A stretch of 64,000 nucleotides of DNA, taken from assembly GCF_002002905.1 (NCBI RefSeq), contig NZ_CP019509.1:2785001-2849000 (forward strand), given 5' to 3'. Source of the DNA: Aquaspirillum sp. LM1. GTDB taxonomy: Bacteria; Pseudomonadota; Gammaproteobacteria; Burkholderiales; Aquaspirillaceae. The notes beneath the pieces are model-generated. The model searched no databases, was not told where the DNA came from, and was given only the letters and a program-made list of their open reading frames with translations. The position numbers and the translations under genes were made by a program. Each line of letters starts with the position of its first letter. The first letter of the stretch is position 1. Below, one piece after another: positions 47,491-57,540 of this stretch.

Positions 47491-48569
47491 GCGCTTCCTC
47501 CGGCCTGCCAGACATCCACATAGCGGGCAGCCACATGCCGATAATCGTGCTGGCGCAGCACAAACTCACGCCCAGCCAGACCCAGTGCCGGCAATTGATC
47601 ACGCTGTGCCAGAATGGCTTCCACTTGGGCCACAATCGATTCTGGCTCCGGCAAAATATTGCGAATCGGGCACAGGTCTTCCCCATACATCAGCTGCTGA
47701 TGCTCTGACTCATTACCGCCTAACACCACTTTGCCCAGTGCCAGGGAAAACAATCCGTTCACGCCACTTCCATGTGAGGAAGTTTGATCCACCACCACGT
47801 TCACGGTTGATAACAAGTTCATATACTCATGAAGCGGCAAGCCACCCTGAATAATACACTCCACATCATTCGGGTATTTCTTGCGCAAGATGTCAAATGC
47901 AGCACGAACATGATGAGTACCCTTGAAGCCCTCACGAATCAAACCATGAAACACCACCAGCTTACCATGTCTCAGTAGATTTTCCTGGCAAGCAATCTTC
48001 TCTACATTGATTGGAATAGGCAATGGCTTTTTCAGCCTAGACAGATTCTGATATCCAACCCAATAATCGTACATGATAGGAATAATCCCATCCACACGAT
48101 TGGCCAGCCAGAGATTGAATGCGCGGCGCTCAGGTGCCTGCCATGGGCCTGGATCGTCATTGAGCTCATAATGTTCCACATCATCAAAAGGGCCATAGCG
48201 CAATCGCTCACGCCCTTCCTTCCAGTAAAAAGCATCACAGCCAGCGCCAACCAGAAAAGCTTTTTGGTTATGTTCAAGCAGAAACTTAAGCATCTTTTCG
48301 TTATAGCCAAACTGAGTACTAAACAAAATGGGGTTGATAATTTGAATCACATCATAATTAACCAAACGAGGCAAAGCCAGCAGCGGGTTTATAATGCGGC
48401 CAATACGACCACGCACACCAGATGCCCGGCTACCCAGCATAATGTCAGTCGGAATGTGCTTCCAGCCATCTCCCATCGATGCTACACGGGCATCATGCCC
48501 CAACTCCAGCAGACCATCACACAAATTCTTATGTAGCGCACTAAATTCGCCTAGCAGTAATACCTTCAT
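47487..48569 (-). CDS. Glycosyltransferase (GT-B fold)
   Basis: 360 residues. The N-terminus MKVLLLGEFSALHKNLCDGL and the C-terminal part (KLVVFHGLIREGFKGTHHVR, then SSHGSGVNGLFSLALGKVVL) fit a GT-B glycosyltransferase, though the donor motif is weaker than in its neighbours. It overlaps the genes on both sides by 4 bases, so the block from the flippase to the transferase at 46360 is translationally coupled. Confidence 0.78.
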   Translation of the reverse strand: MKVLLLGEFSALHKNLCDGLLELGHDARVASMGDGWKHIPTDIMLGSRASGVRGRIGRIINPLLALPRLVNYDVIQIINPILFSTQFGYNEKMLKFLLEHNQKAFLVGAGCDAFYWKEGRERLRYGPFDDVEHYELNDDPGPWQAPERRAFNLWLANRVDGIIPIMYDYWVGYQNLSRLKKPLPIPINVEKIACQENLLRHGKLVVFHGLIREGFKGTHHVRAAFDILRKKYPNDVECIIQGGLPLHEYMNLLSTVNVVVDQTSSHGSGVNGLFSLALGKVVLGGNESEHQQLMYGEDLCPIRNILPEPESIVAQVEAILAQRDQLPALGLAGREFVLRQHDYRHVAARYVDVWQAGGSA

Positions 48570-49843
48570 TCGGTCACCTTTACCCTGTGCTGGCGAAACC
48601 GACGCTCACACCATAGGGCCATCCCACCATTAGTGAACACGGCGATGGCCAATGCAAACATTTGGCCATAAACAGCACCCATGATGCCAATTTTCGGGAT
48701 CAAAATCGAAGAAACCAATAGATTCACGCCACCGACGGTCAATGTAATGATCGAAGTAGACAAAAACAATCCACGACCAATCCATTGGGAAGCCATAATA
48801 GAAGAAAAACTCAGGAATACCAGTACAGGCACCAAAGCCAGCAAAAGTGGTGCAGCAGACTCATAACCTGGTCCAGCAACCCAGGGTAGCCAGTAAGAAG
48901 CGCTTAATGCGACCATGAGCCCCATGCCCATAGTTAATAACACAATCAGCAAGATCATCTTGCGCTGCAGTCGCCACACGCCATCTGGCCCCAGCGTTCC
49001 CTGCCGACCATACAATACTTGTGAAGCCGATTGCGAAACCACTAGCAATATATTCATCAATTGCTGGGCAAGCTGGAAAAACCCTGCTTCACGCACCCCA
49101 ACTGTACTGGCAATCATCAGGGTACCTGTGGTATTCAATAAGATAGCCCCCAGCGCATTTAAATGCAGACGGGCACTGCCAGAAAGCAAGGGCTTGAACT
49201 CTGCCCGAATAGCAGACCAGGAAGGGAAATACTGGGCACAACGCCGCCACACCAGCCAAATGCCACCAGAAGAAATCACAATCTGGCCAGCCAACCCAGC
49301 CAACAGTACCCCGACAATGCCAAAATCCCAGACAGCCACAGCCAACAACACACAGGTAATTGACACTGTCCGACCGAGCACCAAACTGATATTGCCCAGT
49401 ACAATGCGCTCACTCATGACCAGCAAAACCGTGCCGTAAATCTCCCAGATCATCCAAGGTAGATAAGCCAAGGCTAACGCCAGCAAGCCAGGCGACAACT
49501 GGCCAAACATTTCTGGACGCAGATGCCACAACAGCAAGGCAACCAGCCAAGCGATGCCGGAGAGCGCAAGGCACGCATAGACCAAGGCCATGGCCACCGA
49601 GCGAAAACGTTCTTCGTGCGCATGGCCAGAAAGGCGCTGGGAAGCCACTTCAGCCAGGCTGCAATGCGCAATGCCAACAAAGGCGCTTGCCCAAGCCAGC
49701 ACGGCAGCGTACTCCCCTCGTCCATCCGGGCCCAACCAGCGCGCAGTCAGCATCAAGGTCAGCACACCAATGGTCAAACTATACAGCTTGGCCCCCACGG
49801 TACGGCTCATGGTGCGCCATATATCGCGTTTAAGGACGCTCAA
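48566..49843 (-). CDS. Polysaccharide flippase (Wzx-like, MATE/MOP superfamily)
   Basis: 425 residues and about 12 membrane helices. The start (TVGAKLYSLTIGVLTLMLTARWLGPDGRGEYA, abbreviated here to its first half) is the typical Wzx/RfbX entry with a conserved WLGPDGRGEY. It would flip the undecaprenyl-linked repeat unit to the periplasm, ahead of the polymerase. It overlaps both neighbours by 4 bases. Confidence 0.88.
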   Translation of the reverse strand: MSVLKRDIWRTMSRTVGAKLYSLTIGVLTLMLTARWLGPDGRGEYAAVLAWASAFVGIAHCSLAEVASQRLSGHAHEERFRSVAMALVYACLALSGIAWLVALLLWHLRPEMFGQLSPGLLALALAYLPWMIWEIYGTVLLVMSERIVLGNISLVLGRTVSITCVLLAVAVWDFGIVGVLLAGLAGQIVISSGGIWLVWRRCAQYFPSWSAIRAEFKPLLSGSARLHLNALGAILLNTTGTLMIASTVGVREAGFFQLAQQLMNILLVVSQSASQVLYGRQGTLGPDGVWRLQRKMILLIVLLTMGMGLMVALSASYWLPWVAGPGYESAAPLLLALVPVLVFLSFSSIMASQWIGRGLFLSTSIITLTVGGVNLLVSSILIPKIGIMGAVYGQMFALAIAVFTNGGMALWCERRFRQHRVKVTE

Positions 49844-50790
49844 ATGCGCCCCTTCCGTCGATCATTCCAGGCAATCGCCAGCCCTGCGGGATAGGCCAAG
49901 GCCACCAATACACGCTGAAATACAGGGCGAACATCCCGCACGGTTGGCCAGAAACCCATCCGGGCGTGAATGGATAAGCGAACGTACATGAGTAAGGAGA
50001 CCAACACCGTACGCTTGTCCGGCCAGACGCGCCAGAAAAAGTCATTCAGGCACAGCATGGCGGCAAAGCGCTGCCCCTTCACATAGCGAATCTTGTGCAT
50101 GGATGACAGCGATTCATGCGAAGTCTGATTGATGAAATACACCCGCAATGCATCGTTAATGAACAGTGCCCGGTAATGCAGTGCAATGCTGAGCCAAACG
50201 TGCTGTTCGGGAACATAACGGTCAATATCGTCACGGAAGCGGAAATGCGGGTCTTGCAGAATGTCACGCCGCGCCATCCCCCATTTCTCCCCCAGGTAGT
50301 GATGCTGAAAAAACACCGTAAACATGTCGGTCAACCAAGGAGATTGCGCATAAGGGCGACCAATCAGCTTGCCATATTGATCGCAGCACCGGCTCGATAC
50401 GCCAGAAACCCCGGCGCGCTCGGCAGGAGGAATGGACAACCAGGCTTCGTACAGTCGCGCCAGCGCTTCTGGCACAAAGGCGTCGTCGTGGCCCGCCAGG
50501 ATGATGAACTCACCGCGTGCCGCAGCAATGCCGGCATTGAACCCGGCCAGGACCATGCGGTTTTCCGAGTGCTCAATGATGCGCACGGGAAAATCCGCTT
50601 GCGCCTGATAGGCTCGCAGACGCGCCAGGGTGTCATCCGTGGACGCGTCATCGATCACCACCCATTCAAAACTGCGCAGCGTCTGCGCGCACAGGCTGTC
50701 ATAGACGCGATGAATCAATCCGACTGAGTTGTAGCACGGTGTCAGTACGGTAAAGACAGGATGAGCGATTGTCTCAGGGTCAGTCGTCAT
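49840..50790 (-). CDS. Glycosyltransferase family 2
   Basis: 316 residues, GT-A fold. FTVLTPCYNSVGLIHRVYDS is the nucleotide-binding start, VVIDDASTDDTLARL follows, and ILAGHDDAFVPEALARL carries the metal-binding DDA motif that plays the DXD role. It transfers one sugar with inversion. It starts 3 bases downstream of the aminotransferase gene and overlaps the flippase. Confidence 0.9.
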   Translation of the reverse strand: MTTDPETIAHPVFTVLTPCYNSVGLIHRVYDSLCAQTLRSFEWVVIDDASTDDTLARLRAYQAQADFPVRIIEHSENRMVLAGFNAGIAAARGEFIILAGHDDAFVPEALARLYEAWLSIPPAERAGVSGVSSRCCDQYGKLIGRPYAQSPWLTDMFTVFFQHHYLGEKWGMARRDILQDPHFRFRDDIDRYVPEQHVWLSIALHYRALFINDALRVYFINQTSHESLSSMHKIRYVKGQRFAAMLCLNDFFWRVWPDKRTVLVSLLMYVRLSIHARMGFWPTVRDVRPVFQRVLVALAYPAGLAIAWNDRRKGRI

Positions 50791-50793
50791 GCC

Positions 50794-51912
50794 TCACCCT
50801 TTTGCGAAAAAATCGCGGCAGGCAGCCACCACCAGCGCGGCCTGCTCCAGAGTCAGCGTCGGCCCCATCGGCAAGCTCAGCACCTGGTGATGAATAGCTT
50901 CGGCGATTGGTAATGCCCCTGCGGCCAAGCCCAGGTTGGCATAGGCCGGCTGCAAATGCGGCGGCACCGGATAATGAATCAAGGTGCCCACGCCAGCAGC
51001 AGCTAACGCCTGTTGCAGGGCGTCACGGCGCGGGGTTTGCACAACGTATAAATGCCAGACAGGCTCAGCGCCAGACAGCACCGTCGGTAACACCAAAGGT
51101 AAGTCGGCCAGTTCACGCTGGTAAAAACCGGCAATCTGCTGACGGTGGGCGATATCGCCATCCAGATGCGGCAGCTTGACTGCCAGCAACGCCGCTTGTA
51201 ACTCATCCAGCCGGCAGTTATAGCCTTGCAAGGCATGCTGGTATTTGACTCTGGAGCCATAATTGGCCAGCATGCGAATGCGTTCAGCCAGCACATCGTC
51301 ATCGGTGGTCACTGCGCCAGCATCGCCCAGTGCGCCAAGGTTTTTACCCGGATAAAAACTGAAGCCTGCGGCATGCGCCAGCGTGCCGGTGCGCCGGCCC
51401 TGATAGCGGGCACCATGCGCCTGGGCGGCATCTTCGATCACCTTCAGCCCATACTGATCGGCAATGGCCAGCACCGCCGCCATGTCTGCCGGCTGGCCGT
51501 ACAGATGCACTGCCATGATGGCCTTGGTGCGCGGGGTAATGGCGGCTTCCAGGCGAGCAGGATCAATATTGTAGGTGGCTGGATCGGGCTCAACCGGCAC
51601 TGGTAGCGCCCCCGCCTGGGTGACGGCCAGCCAGGTGGCTATATAGGTATTGGACGGCACAATCACCTCGTCGCCCGCGCCAATCTCCATGGCGCGCAAG
51701 ATCAGGTGCAAGGCATCCAGGCCGTTGCTGACGCCAATGGCGTGCCGACTGCCACAATACTGGGCAAACGCCTGTTCAAACGCGCTGACTTCCTGCCCCT
51801 GGATATACCAGCCGGAATCAATCACCCGGGCGCACGCTTCCAGCAATGCCTCACGATACTGGGCATTGCTGGCTTTCAGATCAAGAAACGCAATCGGATT
51901 GGCCGCCATCAT
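50794..51912 (-). CDS. DegT/DnrJ/EryC1 sugar aminotransferase, FdtB/QdtB-like
   Basis: 372 residues. PLP binds Lys190 in [18 protein letters not shown], and [18 protein letters not shown] with [12 protein letters not shown] completes the fold-type I pattern. The wording fits enzymes that aminate C3 of dTDP-3-keto-6-deoxyhexoses (FdtB, QdtB, TylB) better than C4-specific ones. With rmlA and rmlB it predicts a dTDP-3-amino-3,6-dideoxyhexose. The 3,4-ketoisomerase needed to make its substrate is not in the window. Its ATG overlaps the rmlA stop (ATGA). Confidence 0.88.
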   Translation of the reverse strand: MMAANPIAFLDLKASNAQYREALLEACARVIDSGWYIQGQEVSAFEQAFAQYCGSRHAIGVSNGLDALHLILRAMEIGAGDEVIVPSNTYIATWLAVTQAGALPVPVEPDPATYNIDPARLEAAITPRTKAIMAVHLYGQPADMAAVLAIADQYGLKVIEDAAQAHGARYQGRRTGTLAHAAGFSFYPGKNLGALGDAGAVTTDDDVLAERIRMLANYGSRVKYQHALQGYNCRLDELQAALLAVKLPHLDGDIAHRQQIAGFYQRELADLPLVLPTVLSGAEPVWHLYVVQTPRRDALQQALAAAGVGTLIHYPVPPHLQPAYANLGLAAGALPIAEAIHHQVLSLPMGPTLTLEQAALVVAACRDFFAKG

Positions 51913-52790
51913 GCCCGCTCCTCGGCCAGCAACTGCTGCAGATACATGCCATATCCGGTTTTCGCCAGCGGAGCCGCCAGGCTTTCCAGCTGGGCAGCGT
52001 TGATCCAGCCTTGCCGCCAGGCAATTTCTTCCGGACAGGCCACTTTCAAGCCCTGGCGTTTTTCCAGGGTTTGAATGAACTGGCCGGCCTCTAGCATCGA
52101 ATCATGTGTGCCGGTATCCAGCCAGGCGTAACCTCGGCGCATCAGTTGTACATCCAGCTGGCCTTGTTCCAGATACACCCGGTTGACATCGGTAATTTCC
52201 AACTCACCGCGCGCCGAAGGGCGGATACTGCGGGCAATCTCCACCACTTGTTCATCATAAAAATACAGGCCAGTCACGGCAAACCGGGACTTGGGCTTGC
52301 TAGGTTTTTCTTCCAGGCTGAGCGCCTGACCTTCACGGTCAAATTCCACCACACCATAGCGCTCAGGGTCGTTTACCTGATAGGCAAACACTGAAGCGCC
52401 AGTGGTCTTGGCATTGGCGCGCCCAAGCAGCTCGCCCAGCGCGTGGCCATAAAAGATATTGTCGCCCAACACCAGCGCCGACGGCGCGCCCGCCAGAAAT
52501 TCCTCACCAATCAGAAAAGCTTGCGCCAGGCCATCCGGGCTGGGCTGCACGGCATAGGAAAACGACACACCCCATTGGCTACCATCACCGAGCAGCTGGG
52601 CAAAGCGCGGGGTATCCTGCGGCGTGGAAATAATCAGGATGTCCTGAATCCCGGCGAGCAGCAGCGTGCTGAGCGGGTAATAAATCATCGGCTTGTCGTA
52701 TACCGGCAGCAGTTGTTTGGACACCGCCAGCGTCGCCGGGTACAGGCGGGTGCCACTGCCGCCAGCCAGAATAATACCTTTTCGTTTCAT
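51909..52790 (-). CDS. rmlA: Glucose-1-phosphate thymidylyltransferase
   Basis: 293 residues. [21 protein letters not shown] is the nucleotide loop (first 20 residues given loosely: GGSGTRLYP), [11 protein letters not shown] the substrate region and [11 protein letters not shown] the metal site. It makes dTDP-glucose from dTTP and glucose-1-phosphate. The start ATG 52790 is preceded by GAGTGAAG. It is the second enzyme gene in the block rmlB-rmlA-aminotransferase; there are no rmlC or rmlD genes here, so dTDP-rhamnose is not the evident product of this locus. Confidence 0.95.
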   Translation of the reverse strand: MKRKGIILAGGSGTRLYPATLAVSKQLLPVYDKPMIYYPLSTLLLAGIQDILIISTPQDTPRFAQLLGDGSQWGVSFSYAVQPSPDGLAQAFLIGEEFLAGAPSALVLGDNIFYGHALGELLGRANAKTTGASVFAYQVNDPERYGVVEFDREGQALSLEEKPSKPKSRFAVTGLYFYDEQVVEIARSIRPSARGELEITDVNRVYLEQGQLDVQLMRRGYAWLDTGTHDSMLEAGQFIQTLEKRQGLKVACPEEIAWRQGWINAAQLESLAAPLAKTGYGMYLQQLLAEERA

Positions 52791-52805
52791 GATTGCTTCA
52801 CTCAA

Positions 52806-53873
52806 TTATTTATAATGATTCTTTAACCAAGCATCAAATGCCCCGCCGGTTACAGCGCGCACCCAATCTTGGTGCTCCAGATACCAGTGAACCGTTTTTT
52901 CAATGCCGGTTTCAAAGGTTTCTTCCGGCTTCCAGCCCAGCTCACGCGCCAGCTTGCTGGCATCAATGGCGTAACGCTGGTCATGCCCCGGGCGGTCGGT
53001 GACAAACTGAATCTGCTCGGCGTAGGATTTGCCATCCTCGCGAGGGTGCAATGCATCCAGACGGGCGCAAATAGTATGCACCACCTCCAGATTGGTTTTT
53101 TCATTCCAGCCGCCCACATTATACGTTTCACCTGGCACGCCGGCAGCCAGCACCCGGCGAATTGCCGCGCAATGATCCGTGACAAACAGCCAGTCACGCA
53201 CATTGCTGCCATTACCGTAAATCGGCAGCGGTCGTCCGGCCAGCGCATTGAGGATCACCAGCGGAATCAGTTTTTCCGGATAATGAAAAGGTCCATAATT
53301 GTTCGAGCAATTGGTGGTCAGCACCGGCAAGCCGTAGGTGTGGAACCATGCTCGCACCAAGTGATCCGAAGCGGCCTTGGAAGCAGAGTACGGGCTATTG
53401 GGCTGATAGGGATGGGTTTCAGCAAACGGCGCATCGTCTGCCGACAGCGAGCCATAGACTTCATCGGTCGAAACGTGCAAAAAGCGGAATGCCGCCTGCG
53501 CCGACGCCGACAGGCCCTGCCAGTAGCTGCGCGCAGCCTCCAGTAGGGTGAACGTGCCGTTGACATTGGTGCGGATGAAATCACCCGGCCCATGAATGGA
53601 ACGATCCACATGGCTTTCTGCGGCAAAATTCACCAAGGCCGCCGGCTGATGCTCAGCCAGAATGGCGCTGACACAGGCCATGTCAGCGATATCGCCATGG
53701 ATAAACTGAAAGCCTGGCCGCCCTTCCAGACCGGCCAAGCTTTCGCGATGTCCCGCATACGTCAGCGCATCAAGCACCACCACATGCCCTTCAGGATGCT
53801 GGCGAAACCATTCGTGTACAAAATTACTCCCAATAAACCCAGCCCCGCCAGTCACTAGCATCACACTGTTCAT
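52806..53873 (-). CDS. rmlB: dTDP-glucose 4,6-dehydratase
   Basis: 355 residues. TGGAGFIGSNFV binds NAD, the catalytic pair is in YSASKAASDHLV (Tyr/Lys) and STDEVYGSL holds the Asp-Glu proton-transfer residues. It converts dTDP-glucose to dTDP-4-keto-6-deoxyglucose, the branch point for amino-deoxy sugars. The ATG at 53873 overlaps the wzz stop by ATGA. rmlA follows after 15 bases. Confidence 0.95.
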   Translation of the reverse strand: MNSVMLVTGGAGFIGSNFVHEWFRQHPEGHVVVLDALTYAGHRESLAGLEGRPGFQFIHGDIADMACVSAILAEHQPAALVNFAAESHVDRSIHGPGDFIRTNVNGTFTLLEAARSYWQGLSASAQAAFRFLHVSTDEVYGSLSADDAPFAETHPYQPNSPYSASKAASDHLVRAWFHTYGLPVLTTNCSNNYGPFHYPEKLIPLVILNALAGRPLPIYGNGSNVRDWLFVTDHCAAIRRVLAAGVPGETYNVGGWNEKTNLEVVHTICARLDALHPREDGKSYAEQIQFVTDRPGHDQRYAIDASKLARELGWKPEETFETGIEKTVHWYLEHQDWVRAVTGGAFDAWLKNHYK

Positions 53874-55165
53874 TTTTTCTTCCACTTAAACTTGAAATTC
53901 ATCCGTGACGGCATGGCTGGCCTCTTCCAGCGCAATGCATCACCAATCATGCGAACGCGGCGCATATTTTCTTCATCACGCAACTGAATACTAATCAACT
54001 CATAAACTAGCACACCAAAAACGCTGACTAAAAACCCCACCAATGCTGCCAAGGACACCGCTCGCCGTTTTCTGGGGTAAGAAGCAGTTGAAGAAGGAAT
54101 TGCCCGATCCAGCAATTCAATCATGGTCGCGTCTTTGACTTGGTCAATTCGAGTCAGCTGTAGCTCTTTTAAAAACAACTCATATACCAACTCAAGATTT
54201 TTTACTTCGCGGAATTTTTTGACATACTCCATAGAGATTTCAGGCAACAACCCTTCGGAAGCCTGTAAAGAAATATCAGGGGTTGTCTGTATCGGCTGAC
54301 GCCATTGTGCCAGTTGTTTTTTCAATGCTTCTACTTCAAACTTCAGCCGCAGATAATCAGAATTCTGCTCAGTCGCAAAAGCTTTCATGGCTGACATTTC
54401 AGTTTCTTTGGCGGCAATTTCTGCACGCAAGCGACCGCTTTCCTGAATAGCCATCTGAATTTGGTTATCCAGTTTGAGCACCCCCGTTTCCTGCTGAATC
54501 TTGCGCAAAGCCATTTCTGCTGCAGTCAGTTGCTGCAGGGAAACATGCATCTGTTGCTCATAAAACAACCTGCGTTTGGATGCATCATTGACAGCCAGTT
54601 CCTGCGTAATAGACTGCAAAGCATCGGCATATCCATTGGCAATTTTTGCTGCCCAGACAGGATCAGAATCCTCGACTTCAATATTAATAATCCCGTTAGG
54701 GCTGGGTGTAATTTTGACCATACCGAATAGCCGGTTATACACCTGCTCCAGAGACGCAATATTCCAGCGCTTGCGCAACTCAAAATTGCTTTCGATAAAA
54801 TCAGCCGCTGCTCGACTCTGTAAAATAGCCAGATACATATCGTTTACCGGCTTTTGCCCTTCTAGCACCCCCCCGACCCCCGCCCCGGCCAGCGAGCCGG
54901 TCTGATTAAGCATGGTCGCGGTGTTGGGTTTGGTTTTAGGCGGGAGCAACCGGGCAATTGCGCTATAGCGGGGCTCCTGAAAGGAGAGAAACACCAAGGC
55001 AATTGCGACAGCCACCATAGGTCCAAGCAACAGCCATAGCTTATGCCTGAGCAAGGCCAGCACAATATCTAACGGGTGAAACTTTGCAGCATTGGCGTGG
55101 GATGTGCCATCTTCAGACAAGAGCGCTTTTTTGTCAGCCGCCACCATGGGTTCTTGTGAGGACAT
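53870..55165 (-). CDS. Chain-length determinant / polysaccharide co-polymerase (Wzz-like)
   Basis: 431 residues. Two membrane helices frame a long periplasmic part: TM1 near residues 43-62 (LWLLLGPMVAVAIALVFLSF) and TM2 near 375-395 (AVSLAALVGFLVSVFGVLVY) after the proline-rich YPRKRR. The periplasmic part is mostly coiled coil. It sets chain length with the polymerase. The C-terminus is short and basic; there is no Wzc tyrosine kinase domain, and no separate kinase or phosphatase gene is in the window. Confidence 0.88.
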   Translation of the reverse strand: MSSQEPMVAADKKALLSEDGTSHANAAKFHPLDIVLALLRHKLWLLLGPMVAVAIALVFLSFQEPRYSAIARLLPPKTKPNTATMLNQTGSLAGAGVGGVLEGQKPVNDMYLAILQSRAAADFIESNFELRKRWNIASLEQVYNRLFGMVKITPSPNGIINIEVEDSDPVWAAKIANGYADALQSITQELAVNDASKRRLFYEQQMHVSLQQLTAAEMALRKIQQETGVLKLDNQIQMAIQESGRLRAEIAAKETEMSAMKAFATEQNSDYLRLKFEVEALKKQLAQWRQPIQTTPDISLQASEGLLPEISMEYVKKFREVKNLELVYELFLKELQLTRIDQVKDATMIELLDRAIPSSTASYPRKRRAVSLAALVGFLVSVFGVLVYELISIQLRDEENMRRVRMIGDALRWKRPAMPSRMNFKFKWKKK

Positions 55166-55176
55166 AAACTAAAACC

Positions 55177-57402
55177 TCACTTATTCATCGCGTTCACTGC
55201 GGCAATCCCAATACCAAACTGATAAAAGATCTGCCCCCAGTCACGCAGGAATTTCCGCCAAAGCGTCCGGTCAGTTTCGTAGGGCACCACAATCGTATCA
55301 CCAGGCATAATGGTGACAGAACTGATTGGCCACATGGATTGCTTGCGGCTCCAGATCGAGCCATCAGCACGCTGAACATAGATCGCAGAACTGTCTGCTT
55401 CTCTTCCTTCTCCACCAGCACGGGCAATATAGTCAGACAGGCTCAGTGACTCCTGAAATGATACGGATGACTCGCGATGAACAGCCCCGACCACCGTCAC
55501 CACCTTGGCCCGAGGCGGAAAGAACAGACGATCACCATCTTCTAAAGGTACGTCAGGAATACTATTAATATCTTTGGTTTTAGGGTCGATATTCATCAGC
55601 ACCCGGCCAGATGCCTGTAAACCACCCAGCGCAGCCAAAAATCGGCGACGAACCTCACCATCACGCGACTCGGCAACATCCTGACCGCTGGAGCTGTTCC
55701 GAGTGGTAACAATATTTTCAAATTCCATTTGCACATCCAGACGGGCAATCAGCTCCGTCATTCTTGCTTGCTGAAAAGCACGAGCAGAGACACGCGTCAG
55801 CTCAGTTCCAAACAGATAAGCATTGGGCGTCAACCCGCCCAGCCGCTTGATCAGCTGGCGTACGGTTTCTCCTGGCAGCAAACGGTACAAACCAGGTGCC
55901 TGCACTTCTCCTTCCAGACGCACAAAGCGATCATGGCTTTCCTCTGGCTGGCGGATATCCTCCCGGCCAAACACCGTCACCACGTCACCCGGCATCAGCA
56001 GCAAGTTGGCGGCAGGTTCACGCTGCAAAACAGCCTTGGCCAGATTGAATGGAATCAACGTCACTGCCTGGGTCACGGGATGCATCCGCTCCACCACTGC
56101 GTATGCCCAGTTCACCTCACCCGTCACTCGAGGCTTGAAATCACTTTCCTTGTCGATCTTGAGACCCATCGCCTGATTGCGCGCCACCCAATATTCTGGA
56201 CGCAGCAAGGCTGCACGCTCAGGAATCAGGTCACTGATGCGCATTCCCTTGCGCCATGGCACATTGGCAGGCATGGCCACATTGCCACGCAAGGTCACCA
56301 CATTCTCGATTTTTGGCGAAATAGCGTATACCCGGACAATATCACCATCCCGAACCGGACGCGCCAATCCATCAGGGTCTAAAGTAAACTCTTCAATTTT
56401 GCGTAAACTACGTTCAACAATACGCTCAAGTGTGACGCGCTGACCTGCCGCTGTTGTTGTCATGCCACCAGCGGACTCAAGTACATGAGCGAGCGACTCC
56501 CCTTTTTTCAGCTCAAATATGGCTTGCGTATTGACACTGCCCATCAGCGCGACCAGTGGTCCCACGGGCAAAACCTGGATAACATCGCCCGATAGCAAGC
56601 GAATGTCTTTGGACTTGTCGCCACGTAACAGGAAGTCATAAAGATCAAATTCAGCAATCAGCTGATTATTGCGGCGCACATAAATCCGACGCAATGAGCC
56701 TTTATTAGAAGGCCCGCCGGTAGCAAATAAAGCACTGAGCAGGGTGCTCATTGGACTGATTGAATAACTACCAGGAAAACGTGCGTGCCCCACTAGAAAA
56801 ACCTGCACGGAACGTAACTCACCCAATGATACGTTCAATTCAAAATTACGAAATACCCGGCCAATCGCGGTACGTAGATAGCTATTCAGTTGGCGATACT
56901 CAGTACCCGCCACATGCAACACACCCACTTTGGGAATGTTGATATTACCCGCCCGGTCAACTTTGGATCGATAATCAATCTCCACCTGCCCCCAGGCACG
57001 AATCAGAATCTCATCGCCAGGGGCAATCACATAATCTCCTGAGAGCGCAGCCTCTTCCACAGGAGAAAAAGAAGCAGGCGCTCGGGAGAAAAAATCCCGG
57101 CCAAACAATGGCAGGCTGCGTCCACTTGCCTGGGATACAAACGCCTGGAACTCCAGCGGCGGTTCTGACGGTAACTCCTCCACCAGCAAGCCGGAGGCTT
57201 TCAGCTCAGACACCTTGGCCTTGGGAATCACCGACAATGGCGCATCCGGGCGAGCATCCTTGGTTTCTGCCCCCTCGGGAGTAGAAATTTTCTGAATGGT
57301 AGAACGGGGATCCTGGGTTGCGGCCTGTGCTGCCCATCCTGCACGCGGCACGCACAACACCAGCAGTGAAGCAAGAATGAGAAAAAAAGCGCGCATGGGC
57401 AT
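55177..57402 (-). CDS. Polysaccharide export protein with multiple SLBB domains (Wza-like)
   Basis: 741 residues, about twice the length of E. coli Wza. A signal peptide (MRAFFLILASLLVLCVPRAG) is followed by a Poly_export domain (DYVIAPGDEILIRAWGQVEI) and several SLBB-type repeats (VQVFLVGHARFPGSYSISPM; VVTLRGNVAMPANVPWRKGM; VRLEGEVQAPGLYRLLPGET; VVTVVGAVHRESSVSFQESL). It would form the outer-membrane export channel. The signal peptide lacks a proper lipobox, so it is probably not a lipoprotein as Wza is. A hydrophobic segment near the end (FYQFGIGIAAVNAM) could be the membrane-spanning helix. It is the first gene of the locus. Confidence 0.9.
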   Translation of the reverse strand: MPMRAFFLILASLLVLCVPRAGWAAQAATQDPRSTIQKISTPEGAETKDARPDAPLSVIPKAKVSELKASGLLVEELPSEPPLEFQAFVSQASGRSLPLFGRDFFSRAPASFSPVEEAALSGDYVIAPGDEILIRAWGQVEIDYRSKVDRAGNINIPKVGVLHVAGTEYRQLNSYLRTAIGRVFRNFELNVSLGELRSVQVFLVGHARFPGSYSISPMSTLLSALFATGGPSNKGSLRRIYVRRNNQLIAEFDLYDFLLRGDKSKDIRLLSGDVIQVLPVGPLVALMGSVNTQAIFELKKGESLAHVLESAGGMTTTAAGQRVTLERIVERSLRKIEEFTLDPDGLARPVRDGDIVRVYAISPKIENVVTLRGNVAMPANVPWRKGMRISDLIPERAALLRPEYWVARNQAMGLKIDKESDFKPRVTGEVNWAYAVVERMHPVTQAVTLIPFNLAKAVLQREPAANLLLMPGDVVTVFGREDIRQPEESHDRFVRLEGEVQAPGLYRLLPGETVRQLIKRLGGLTPNAYLFGTELTRVSARAFQQARMTELIARLDVQMEFENIVTTRNSSSGQDVAESRDGEVRRRFLAALGGLQASGRVLMNIDPKTKDINSIPDVPLEDGDRLFFPPRAKVVTVVGAVHRESSVSFQESLSLSDYIARAGGEGREADSSAIYVQRADGSIWSRKQSMWPISSVTIMPGDTIVVPYETDRTLWRKFLRDWGQIFYQFGIGIAAVNAMNK

Positions 57403-57540
57403 GGTAGAGATACTCTTAGGAGCCTAATCTTAGCATGTTCACTTTCCGAAATGGAAAGCTTGGCCGGATCGTTCCCTTGGCGTCATCTTCGACGGGCAAG
57501 GACACAAACCAGCCAGACACTCTCAGTCAACAGCGCTTCA

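Noticed and set aside
57403-57540. JUMPStart/ops element ahead of the polysaccharide locus
   Set aside because: No GGCGGTAG was found on the minus strand in this region. A small CTTTCC/GGAAAG hairpin at 57442-57458 is too weak to call.
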